Shown: positions 8,387-15,724 of the stretch, piece after piece
How positions within the stretch are numbered: position 1 is the stretch's first letter
Layout: the number at the start of each line of letters is the position of its first letter
From: Deltaproteobacteria bacterium
Lineage (GTDB): Bacteria > Myxococcota_A > Polyangia > DRWM01 > JAAZOP01
Length of the DNA stretch: 64,000 nt
Assembly: GCA_016218815.1 (NCBI GenBank)
Contig: JACRCX010000048.1
Coordinates: 1 to 64,000, forward strand
Direction: 5' to 3'
Program-made: the position numbers and the translations under genes
Notes under the pieces: generated by a model
Databases searched by the model: none
Told to the model about the DNA's origin: nothing
Seen by the model: the letters and a program-made list of their open reading frames with translations, nothing else

Positions 8387-8851
8387 ATGAAGACGATCGA
8401 AGGTGTGGTGACGAAGAAACTGCGGGTCATCCCGGACGACCGTGGGCGGCTGATGGAAATCCTGCGCGCGGACGACCCGTTCTTCCGGAAGTTCGGCCAG
8501 GCGTACGTCAGCACGACCTACCCCGGGGTGGTGAAGGCCTGGCACCTCCATCGTCTCCAGGAAGACCACCTCTGTTGCATCGTCGGGACGGTGAAGCTGG
8601 TGGTCTTCGACGCGCGCGAAGAGTCTGCGACCTACCGCGAGCTCAACGAGTTCTGGCTCGGCGAGCACAATCCCGTGCTCGTCGTGGTCCCGCGTCTCTG
8701 CTACCACGGATGGAAGAACGTCGGTCTCAAGGAATCCATCGTCGTGGACATCCCCAGCGAGCCGTACAACTACGAGCACCCGGACGAGCACCGGCTCGAT
8801 CCCCATGACAACAAGGTGATTCCCTACTCGTGGGAGCGGCGGGACGCGTGA
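8387..8851 (+). CDS. dTDP-4-dehydrorhamnose 3,5-epimerase-like cupin
   Basis: A 154-residue cupin of the RmlC superfamily. It contains the core around KAWHLHRLQEDHLCCIVG and VVPRLCYHGWKNVG, matching the sugar-nucleotide epimerase active-site region in which His and Asp/Tyr residues abstract the C3 and C5 protons. Classical RmlC is about 180 residues, so this belongs to the shorter related group and its exact substrate is uncertain. ATG 8387 follows rmlD by six bases. It probably works with RmlD. Its last 28 bases overlap the 3' end of the convergent SWIM gene. Confidence 0.85.
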   Translation: MKTIEGVVTKKLRVIPDDRGRLMEILRADDPFFRKFGQAYVSTTYPGVVKAWHLHRLQEDHLCCIVGTVKLVVFDAREESATYRELNEFWLGEHNPVLVVVPRLCYHGWKNVGLKESIVVDIPSEPYNYEHPDEHRLDPHDNKVIPYSWERRDA

Positions 8852-9678
8852 GAATCGCCCGGCCGGGAGCCTCCTCTGCGTCTCTGCGTCTCTGCGCGAG
8901 ACTTCCCCGCCCGCGAGGCCGCGGCGACGGGCGCCGCCGCGGGCGTCGCGTCAACCTCGATGCCGAAGACCGACGACAACTCGGACTCGGCAATGGTCGG
9001 TGCGCGGGCCGCCCCGACCAGTCGCGGAACCGCCGCCGTCGCCACCAGGTCCGCCGAGTCGACCCCGCGCAACGTGAAGAACAGCTCGGGCCGGTCGTCC
9101 AGCCGCGCGCCGACCCCGTACAGCACCGCCGCCACGTGCTTGCACATCACCGCCGAGTCCGGACACGAACAGTCCAGGTGGATCTCGCCCGGTGCCGGGA
9201 ACAGCCCCTTCCCGGGACTCGCCAGGACCCGCATCACCCCGTCGGAGAACCGTCCCTGGAGCAGCTAGAGCAGCGACGCCACCGCCCCCGAACACTCGCC
9301 GCACACCGCGCTCCACCGCTTCGGCGCCACCTGATCGATATCCACCTGCACCTTGTAGATGCTCGAGCCCGACACCAACGCCTCGACCCGCCCGCCCGAG
9401 AGCTTCAGGTCGATCACCGATCCGTTGCGCAGGTACGTTCGCCCCCGCGGCAACCGGTTGGCGTAGTCGGAGTACCGCTCCAGGTTGTCGCCCCACGCCC
9501 GCCCCCAGAACGTCTTCGCCATGCGCATCCCGTGCGCCGTCACCGGCTCGCACACGTGCCCTTTCTTGCGCAGCGCCTCCGCCTTCTTCGCGGCTTGCCG
9601 CTTGCGCTCCGCCTGCGACACGTACGGCGCCCACATCCGACCGGACCAGCGATCGTACCGGCTGTGGAAGCGAGTCAT
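8824..9678 (-). pseudogene. SWIM zinc-finger protein gene with an in-frame amber codon
   Basis: The minus frame from ATG 9678 (MTRFHSRYDRW) reads FWGRAWGDNLERYSDYANRL, LPRGRTYLRNGSV and CSGAVASLL, then TAG at 9265-9267. It continues in the same frame as LLQGRFSDGVMRV and the SWIM motif CSCPDSAVMCKH (CxCx6CxH). In homologues the stop position is usually Glu, so a single GAG to TAG change would explain it. The downstream half has a possible restart only after the core domain begins. SWIM proteins of this type pair with SNF2 helicases, as in the ywqA/ywqB order of Bacillus, and here the SNF2 gene lies just upstream on the same strand. The last 25 codons run through a family B repeat. Confidence 0.75.
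8871..8910 (+). repeat. Family B octamer repeat
   Basis: CTCTGCGTCTCTGCGTCTCT followed by GCGCGAGACTTCCCC, 20 bases after the rmlC-like stop. On the other strand it encodes the tail of the SWIM protein frame (KSRAETQRRRGG). Confidence 0.85.
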
Positions 9679-9768
9679 GAGGGAAGGAAGACGGTAATCG
9701 GCAGAACATACAATCAAATACACGAACTACCGGAATCCCCTTGGCGCCCTTTGCCTTCCCGCCGGAGG

Positions 9769-9795
9769 CGCCCTGAGCTTGCCGAAGGGTTGCGC
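9769..9795 (+). repeat. Family F hairpin (CCCTGAGC...CGAAGGG)
   Basis: GCGCCCTGAGCTTGCCGAAG then GGTTGCGC, an interrupted palindrome in the gap between SNF2 and SWIM genes. Related copies are at 12616, 24556 and 24850. Confidence 0.6.
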
Positions 9796-9814
9796 CCTTG
9801 GCGCGAAACCCGGC

Positions 9815-12580
9815 TCACGTGGAGGAGGTCGCGGATTGCAGGTCGAGCGATACCGTGCGGAGCAGCTCGGCATCGGACAGCTCCGTCAGCAACGCCTCCC
9901 CCCCCGCCCCAATCACGTCGCCCGCCAGCGACCGCTTGGAGTCGATCAACGCGTCGATGCGTTCCTCCACCGTGCCCCGGCACACGAACTTGTGCACCAG
10001 CACGTTCTTCCGCTGCCCGATCCGGAACGCCCGGTCCGTCGCCTGGTCCTCCACCGCCGGATTCCACCAGCGGTCGAAGTGGATCACGTGCGCCGCCGCC
10101 GTGAGGTTCAGCCCCGTCCCCCCCGCCTTCACCGAGACCACCAGGAACGGCGGCCCGTCGTCCGCCTGGAACGAGTCCACGATCCCCGCGCGCGACTTCA
10201 CCGTCGTCCCCCCGTGCAGCACCAGCCCGGCACGCCCGAAGATCGTCGCCAGGAACCCCGCCAGCGGCCCCGTCAGCTCCCGGAACTGCGTGAACACCAG
10301 GACCTTCTCCTGGCGCGTCGCGATCTCCTCGCACAGCTCCCGCAGCCGCCCGAACTTCCCGCTGTCCTTCGCCTCGAACCCGCCGTCGCCCAGCCACTGC
10401 GACGGGTGGTTGCAGATCTGCTTGAAACGCAGCAGGAACGACAGCACCACGCCCCGCCGGCGAATGCCTTCCTTGTCCGAGATGGCCGCCGCCAGCTCCG
10501 CCACCGAACGCTCGTACAATACCGCCTGGACCTTGGTGAGCGGACAGTACGCCCGCACCTCCGTCTTCTCCGGCAGATCGGCGATCACGTTCCTGTCCGT
10601 CTTGAGCCGCCGCAGGATGTACGGTCGCACCAGCTCGCGCAGCGGCGCGAACCCCGGCCCTTTCGGCGGCTCCAGCCGCTTCACGAACGACGCGAACTGC
10701 GTCGGCCCACCCAGCAGACCCGGACACAGGAAGTCGAAGATCGACCAGAGGTCGGAGAGCCGGTTCTCCACCGGGGTCCCCGTCAGCGCCACCCGCGCCC
10801 GCGCCCGCAGTTTCTTCGTCGCTCGCGTCTGCTTCGCCGACGGGTTCTTGATCGCCTGCGCCTCGTCCAGCGCCGCCACGTCCCACTCCCGCTCCACGAT
10901 CCAGGGAAGACGCAGCAGCGTCCCGTAGGTCGTGATCACCACGTCCGCCTCCCCCAGCCGGTCCTCCGGCGGAGCCGCCAGCTCCGACGCGGACGTCACC
11001 GACGGATGCGCCACGAACACCCGCAAGTCGGGCGCGAACCGCTCCAGCTCCCGACACCAGTTCGCAATCAACGACGCCGGCACCACCAGCAACGACGGGA
11101 GGGGAAGTTGTTGGTTGTTGGTTGGCCGATCGGGACGAGTCGTTGGTCCGGGCAAGCCGGCCGTCGCCCCGCCGCCCTTGCGAAGCACGAGCAGCCCGAT
11201 GAGCTGCACCGTCTTTCCGAGGCCCATGTCATCCGCCAGGCAGGCGCCGAGACCGAGGGACGAGAGGAGCCGCAGCCAGCGTACGCCGACCACCTGGTAC
11301 GGCCGAAGCGTGGCGTGCAGCGCGGGACCGGGGTCGGCGGGGTCGCCCGCCTGGTCCGGACGGCGGAGTCGCGACAGAAGGTCCGCCAGGAACGGGCCCG
11401 CGACGATCTGCGACCACTCGCCCGAACGATCCTCGACCGGCGCCTCCGACTCCGCCGGAGCCACCTCTGCCCCAGCCAGGAGCCGCATGCCCTCGATGAA
11501 CGACACTCCCCCCCGCGCCGCCGCACGCTCCATCTTCTTCCAGCCGTCCAGCAACCCCTGGAGCTTCTCGCGGTCGACCTCGACCCACCGCCCCTTCAGC
11601 CGGACCAGGCCGCCCGCGCCCTCGCGCAGCGCGCGCCATTCCTCGGCGCCCAGCGCCTCGCCGTCCAGCGTCAGACCGACCGAGAAGTCGAGCAACTCGT
11701 CCAGGCCCAGCGTCCCCCGGACCCCGCCCACCGTCACCGTCACGCGCGGGCGCGGCGGGCGCTGCGGCTTCCACCAGTCGGGCACGCGCACCACGACGCC
11801 GCTCTGCTCCAGCAGGGGCACGTCCCGCAGGAATCGGTGCGCCTCGACCGGCGTCCACGCCAACGGGTGGTAGATCGCGCCGGACTCGACCAGGCCGGCG
11901 ACGAACGCCGACCGCTCGGCGGCACGCTGCACCGGCGACAGGAGCGCCACCAGCTTCTCGCGGTTGCGCTCGCCCGCGTGGTCCTGCAGCGCGCGGCCCA
12001 GCGGACGGTGCTGGACCAGCGAGGATTCCCCGACGCGCGCGGCGTAGGTGGCCAGGAACGCGAACGGCCGCTCCTCGTCGTTGCGATTCTCCGCAAGACG
12101 GAAACAGACGCGGCCCACCGCCGACCAGGCGGGGTCGCAGCGCGTGAGCCAGGCTCGTACGTCGCCCTGCGCCGCGGCGATGGACTCGCGGGCCGCCTCG
12201 AGCGTCTGCCCCCAGAGGCAGCGCAGCACGCCCAGGTCGAGGTACTCGCCCCCGATCATCGGCGGGGCGGCCGCGATCTTCGCCGTGAGGTCGTCCTCGG
12301 GCACGGGCAGCTCGAGCGTGCGCCACGACGACTCGACCTCGGGTTGGGTGCACAGGCGCGACATGAAGAGGCGGCCGAGGTCCCGCCAGAAGGCCAGGAC
12401 GGGGGGGAGCGGCGTCGAGGTCTCGGCGGAGCCCAGGTGGAGCAGACCGCGGCCGGAACCGGCCGAGAACGCCCGCAGGATGCGGCGGGCGGCGGCGGGC
12501 TCGAGCGGGTGGGCCGACGGCTCGGGATCCGGGGCGACGAAAATCCGGCCATGGGGGGAAAGGAAGGCGGTCCAGGTCAT
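9815..12580 (-). CDS. SNF2-family DEAD/DEAH helicase
   Basis: A 921-residue protein. Residues 1-430 form the N-terminal region typical of bacterial SNF2 proteins. The helicase core shows LADDMGLGKT (motif I, about 452), LLVVPASLIANW (Ia, about 496), LDEAQAIKN (II), LTGTPVENRLSDLWS (III), VSVKAGGTGLNLTAA (V) and ATDRAFRIGQ (VI). Such enzymes use ATP to translocate along double-stranded DNA. The companion SWIM gene follows on the same strand, so the pair likely formed an operon. Oddly, residues about 476-491 (TTRPDRPTNNQQ) come from a family A repeat inserted in frame between motifs I and Ia. That surface loop can probably tolerate it, but activity should not be assumed. Confidence 0.93.
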   Translation of the reverse strand: MTWTAFLSPHGRIFVAPDPEPSAHPLEPAAARRILRAFSAGSGRGLLHLGSAETSTPLPPVLAFWRDLGRLFMSRLCTQPEVESSWRTLELPVPEDDLTAKIAAAPPMIGGEYLDLGVLRCLWGQTLEAARESIAAAQGDVRAWLTRCDPAWSAVGRVCFRLAENRNDEERPFAFLATYAARVGESSLVQHRPLGRALQDHAGERNREKLVALLSPVQRAAERSAFVAGLVESGAIYHPLAWTPVEAHRFLRDVPLLEQSGVVVRVPDWWKPQRPPRPRVTVTVGGVRGTLGLDELLDFSVGLTLDGEALGAEEWRALREGAGGLVRLKGRWVEVDREKLQGLLDGWKKMERAAARGGVSFIEGMRLLAGAEVAPAESEAPVEDRSGEWSQIVAGPFLADLLSRLRRPDQAGDPADPGPALHATLRPYQVVGVRWLRLLSSLGLGACLADDMGLGKTVQLIGLLVLRKGGGATAGLPGPTTRPDRPTNNQQLPLPSLLVVPASLIANWCRELERFAPDLRVFVAHPSVTSASELAAPPEDRLGEADVVITTYGTLLRLPWIVEREWDVAALDEAQAIKNPSAKQTRATKKLRARARVALTGTPVENRLSDLWSIFDFLCPGLLGGPTQFASFVKRLEPPKGPGFAPLRELVRPYILRRLKTDRNVIADLPEKTEVRAYCPLTKVQAVLYERSVAELAAAISDKEGIRRRGVVLSFLLRFKQICNHPSQWLGDGGFEAKDSGKFGRLRELCEEIATRQEKVLVFTQFRELTGPLAGFLATIFGRAGLVLHGGTTVKSRAGIVDSFQADDGPPFLVVSVKAGGTGLNLTAAAHVIHFDRWWNPAVEDQATDRAFRIGQRKNVLVHKFVCRGTVEERIDALIDSKRSLAGDVIGAGGEALLTELSDAELLRTVSLDLQSATSST
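11107..11153 (+). repeat. Family A repeat inside the SNF2 coding sequence
   Basis: GTTGTTGGTTGTTGGTTGGC then CGATCGGGACGAGTCGTTGGTCCGG, a full-length copy antisense to the gene and translated in frame as TTRPDRPTNNQQ. Confidence 0.85.
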
Positions 12581-12615
12581 CGCCTCCGATCTACCGCGAA
12601 ACGCCTAGCCAGGCC

Positions 12616-12650
12616 CAGCCCTGAGCGAGCGAAGCGAGTCGAAGGGCGAG
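12616..12650 (+). repeat. Family F hairpin in the gap 12581-12959
   Basis: CCCTGAGCGAGCGAAGCGAG followed by TCGAAGGGCGAGG. The remaining 300 bases of this gap show no convincing gene; they lead into the GcvH-like gene and should contain its promoter, which I could not place. Confidence 0.6.
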
Positions 12651-12959
12651 GCTCTTTGCGCCGCATCGGGCGTCCGGCGGCAAGCCGACGGTGGCGGAAG
12701 GAAACCCGGGGCCGGAATTCTCCATTGCGGCCGTAGGAGTTGCCCCGGCAAGGTCGCCCGCCGGGAGGGCCCGCAAGGCCCGGATTCCGCGAGAGGTTCG
12801 GGGAAACGGAGGCCGCGGCCGGACGTTCGGGAATCGGGCCCCGCGCAACGGCACGCGTCGTGCACGAAAACCAAGCCAGAAGACCGGAGTCGGGGAGGCA
12901 ACCCGGGCGGAAACGGGGGATCGGGGGATCGTGTCGCTGGGGGCGAAAGGAGGCCGACC

Positions 12960-13598
12960 ATGGTAGCGCTGTTCGTGCTGGCTACGATCCTTCTCTTCGT
13001 GATCGCCGATGCGATCGTCGTCCATCTCCGCAAGGGCGAAACCCCGGTGGAGGCCAAGCCGACGCTGCGTCCGGAGAGCATGCCCGCGGGGCTGTTCGTG
13101 GACGCACGGCATTCCTGGGTCGCGTTGGAGCCGGACGGCCGGGTCCGCGTCGGGCTCGACGGGCTCGCGCGGAAACTGGTGGGAACGATCGATGAGGTTC
13201 GCTTCGTCGCGCAGGGCAAGCGGCTCGCGCGAGGCGAGACCCTCATGTGGGTGCGGGCGGGCGAGGTGGAGATTCCGGTGGCATCGCCGGTGACGGGGGT
13301 CGTGGAGGCGACGCAGGTCCCCGCCGCGGATGCGAACGGGACGGACGCGGCCGCGTGGTTCGTGTCGCTCCTTCCGGAGCGGCTCGGGTTCGAGGTCCGG
13401 GCGTGGCGCGTCGCGGAAGAAGCGGCGGTGTGGATGAAGGCGGAGTACCGGCGGCTGTCCGAGGCCCTGGTCCGCACCCGGGCCGCCACCGCGAACGCGA
13501 TGCCGGACGGCGGCGAGCCCGCCGACGGCTTCATCCGGCACCTGGACGCCAAGTCCCGCGACGAGATCCTCCGGGGGTTCCTGACGCGGGAGGGCTAG
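12960..13598 (+). CDS. Membrane-anchored GcvH-like (biotinyl/lipoyl fold) protein
   Basis: 212 residues. Residues 1-20 are one hydrophobic segment (MVALFVLATILLFVIADAIV). A GcvH-like domain follows, with HSWVALEPDGRVRVGLDGLA and SPVTGVVEATQ. In the glycine-cleavage H protein the lipoylated lysine lies seven residues before the SPVSG-type turn; here that position is Glu (GEVEIPVASPV). It is therefore probably not lipoylated. A ribosome site AAAGGAGG precedes ATG 12960. The HybA-like and HybB-like genes follow at 11- and 9-base gaps, so this is the first gene of an operon. GcvH-like proteins beside such membrane oxidoreductases occur in other deltaproteobacterial-type genomes as far as I recall. 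The role is unknown; a structural or docking part of the complex is plausible. Confidence 0.8.
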   Translation: MVALFVLATILLFVIADAIVVHLRKGETPVEAKPTLRPESMPAGLFVDARHSWVALEPDGRVRVGLDGLARKLVGTIDEVRFVAQGKRLARGETLMWVRAGEVEIPVASPVTGVVEATQVPAADANGTDAAAWFVSLLPERLGFEVRAWRVAEEAAVWMKAEYRRLSEALVRTRAATANAMPDGGEPADGFIRHLDAKSRDEILRGFLTREG

Positions 13599-13609
13599 GG
13601 CAACCCTTC

Positions 13610-14443
13610 ATGAAAGGCCTGCTCATCGACGTCACGCGCTGCATCGGGTGCTGGGAGTGCAGCAACGCGTGCGCGAAGGCCAACTCGCTGCCGCCCGTCG
13701 ATAGCCTGACCCGGGCGACCGGCGCGGATCTCTCCGCGGACCGCTTCACCGTCCTGCGCAAGGTCGAGCTGGGGGATCGCGGGCGACGCTACGTCCGGCG
13801 CATGTGCATGCACTGCCTCGAGCCGACCTGCGCCTCGGTCTGTCCGGTCGGGGCGCTGCACCGCACGCCGCAAGGCCCCGTCGTCTACGAGGTCGACCGC
13901 TGCATCGGATGCCGGTACTGCATCATGGCCTGCCCCCACAACGTCCCGCGGTACGAGTGGGACGAAGCGGCCCCGCGGGTCCGCAAGTGCGTCCTGTGCG
14001 CGCCGCGGGTGGCGCGCGGCGAGCCGACCGCGTGCGCGGCCGCATGCCCGATGGCGGCGACCGTGTTCGGCGACCGGAAGGAACTGCTGGCCGAGGCGCG
14101 GAGGCGGATGGTCGAGAGCCCCGACCTGTACGAGGGCGGGGTCTTCGGGGAGTGGGAGGCCGGGGGGACGGGCGTCCTGTTCCTTTCGGACGTCCCCTTC
14201 GGCTCGATCGGCTTCCCCTCGAACCTGCCCGACCACCCGCTGGGCGCGAACACCGAGGCCGTGCTCTCGCACCTGCCCGACGTGCTGCTCATCGGCGGCT
14301 CGCTGCTGTTCGGGCTGCAGTGGATCATCCACCGGCGGGACAAGCTCGCCGAGGAGGCCGAGGCCGTGGTGGCGGAGGGTGCGGCGGCGAAGGAGGACGC
14401 GGCCGGGCGACCGCTCGTCACCAACGGAGGGGGAGGCAAGTAG
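13610..14443 (+). CDS. HybA/DmsB-type ferredoxin subunit with four 4Fe-4S motifs
   Basis: 277 residues. Four cysteine clusters are visible: CIGCWECSNACA near residues 11-22, CMHCLEPTCASVCP, CIGCRYCIMACP, and a split CVLC...CAAACP. This is the arrangement of electron-transfer subunits HybA, DmsB and NrfC. A hydrophobic segment near residues 222-240 (LLIGGSLLFGLQWII) anchors the C-terminus. No twin-arginine signal is visible at the start (MKGLLIDVTRC), so the protein may face the cytoplasm. Genes for a GcvH-like protein and an HybB-like partner flank it, but no catalytic molybdopterin or hydrogenase subunit is nearby. The electron donor or acceptor therefore has to be encoded elsewhere. Confidence 0.9.
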   Translation: MKGLLIDVTRCIGCWECSNACAKANSLPPVDSLTRATGADLSADRFTVLRKVELGDRGRRYVRRMCMHCLEPTCASVCPVGALHRTPQGPVVYEVDRCIGCRYCIMACPHNVPRYEWDEAAPRVRKCVLCAPRVARGEPTACAAACPMAATVFGDRKELLAEARRRMVESPDLYEGGVFGEWEAGGTGVLFLSDVPFGSIGFPSNLPDHPLGANTEAVLSHLPDVLLIGGSLLFGLQWIIHRRDKLAEEAEAVVAEGAAAKEDAAGRPLVTNGGGGK

Positions 14444-14452
14444 GAGAACGAC

Positions 14453-15604
14453 ATGGACGCCCTCCATCGGCTGCTCCGGCCGACGTTCTGGAAGCTGGTC
14501 TTCGTGCTGGTCGTCGGCGCGGGGCTGTACGCGACGTGGCTGCGATTCACCAAGGGGCTGGGCGCGGCGACCGCGCTCTCGGACCGCTTCCCGTGGGGCA
14601 TCTGGATCGGGTTCGACATCCTCTGCGGCGTCGGACTCGCCGCCGGCGGCTTCACGATGGCGGCCGCCGTGCACATCTTCCGCGTCAAGCGCTTCGAGGC
14701 CGTCGTGCGCCCGGCGATCCTGACCGCGTTCCTGGGCTACGTGCTGGTGGTCTTCGCGCTGATGTTCGATCTGGGCCGCCCGTGGGTCGTCTGGCACCCG
14801 CTGGTCATGTGGAACCCGCACTCCGTGATGTTCGAGGTCGCCTGGTGCGTGATGCTCTACACCACCGTGCTGGCGCTGGAGTTCAGCCCCATGGTGTTCG
14901 AGCGGCTGGGCTGGAGCAGGGCGTTGCGGCGGGTGCGCCGCGCGCTGCCGTACTTCGTGGTGCTGGGCGTGCTCCTCTCGACCCTGCACCAGTCGTCCCT
15001 CGGCTCCCTCTACCTCATCGTTCCGACGAAGCTTCATCCCTTGTGGTACACGCCCCTCCTGCCGATCCAGTTCTTCCTCTCCGCGGCGGCGATCGGGTCC
15101 GCGATGGTCCTCTTCGAGTCGCGCCTCTCGGGCCGCGCGTTCGGGCACGAGCTGCCGGCCGCCGTCCGCGTGGACCTGGCCCGCGTCATGATGGTCCTCC
15201 TCGTGCCGTTCGCCCTCCTGCGGCTCGCGGACCTCGCGCGCCGCGGCGCGCTGGGCCTGGCGTTCGAGCCGACGATGGAGGCGCTCTTGTTCCAGGTCGA
15301 ATTCAGCCTGGGCGTCGTGCTGCCGATCGTCCTCGTGGCCATCCGGCGCGTGCGGCACTCGCCCCAGGGACCGTTCGTCGCGGCCATCTGCGCCATCCTG
15401 GGCTTCGTCACCCATCGCCTGAACGTCAGCATCACCGGCATGGATGCCACCCAGAAGACCGGCTACTTCCCCGCCTGGACCGAGCTCGCCGTCACCATGA
15501 TGATCGTCGCCTTCGGCTTCGTCGCCTTCGCCCTCGCCGTGAAGTTCCTCCCTGTCTTCCACCGCGTGGCCGCGGAGTCGGACGGCGCCGAGGCCGCGCA
15601 CTAG
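14453..15604 (+). CDS. HybB/NrfD-family integral membrane subunit
   Basis: 383 residues with about ten hydrophobic segments. Family landmarks include FPWGIWIGFDILCGVGLAAG, LTAFLGYVLVVFALMFDLGR and HPHSVMFE-like residues in loop regions, plus RLNVSITGM near the end. HybB/NrfD proteins bind quinone and pass electrons to or from the HybA-type iron-sulfur subunit. ATG 14453 follows the HybA-like gene by nine bases, with GGAG just upstream. The stop lies at the edge of a family C repeat. The length is close to the HybB group rather than the shorter NrfD group. Together with the two upstream genes this forms a membrane quinone-linked module of unknown partner. Confidence 0.9.
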   Translation: MDALHRLLRPTFWKLVFVLVVGAGLYATWLRFTKGLGAATALSDRFPWGIWIGFDILCGVGLAAGGFTMAAAVHIFRVKRFEAVVRPAILTAFLGYVLVVFALMFDLGRPWVVWHPLVMWNPHSVMFEVAWCVMLYTTVLALEFSPMVFERLGWSRALRRVRRALPYFVVLGVLLSTLHQSSLGSLYLIVPTKLHPLWYTPLLPIQFFLSAAAIGSAMVLFESRLSGRAFGHELPAAVRVDLARVMMVLLVPFALLRLADLARRGALGLAFEPTMEALLFQVEFSLGVVLPIVLVAIRRVRHSPQGPFVAAICAILGFVTHRLNVSITGMDATQKTGYFPAWTELAVTMMIVAFGFVAFALAVKFLPVFHRVAAESDGAEAAH

Positions 15605-15690
15605 AAACCACCGATGAACACCGATGGACACCGATAGGGGAGGACCTGAGCCGACGGAACCGCGACCGCCAGGGAGCGGATGCGCGCTGA
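15604..15690 (+). repeat. Family C composite repeat
   Basis: GAAACCACCGATGAACACCG, ATGGACACCGAT, then after about 18 bases CGACGGAACCGCGACCGCCA and GGGAGCGGATGCGC. A second copy with both blocks lies at 61367-61450. Here it begins within the TAG stop of the HybB-like gene. Confidence 0.85.
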
Positions 15691-15724
15691 TTCCCTGTAT
15701 GATGGGCGCCGGAGGAGTCGGCGC

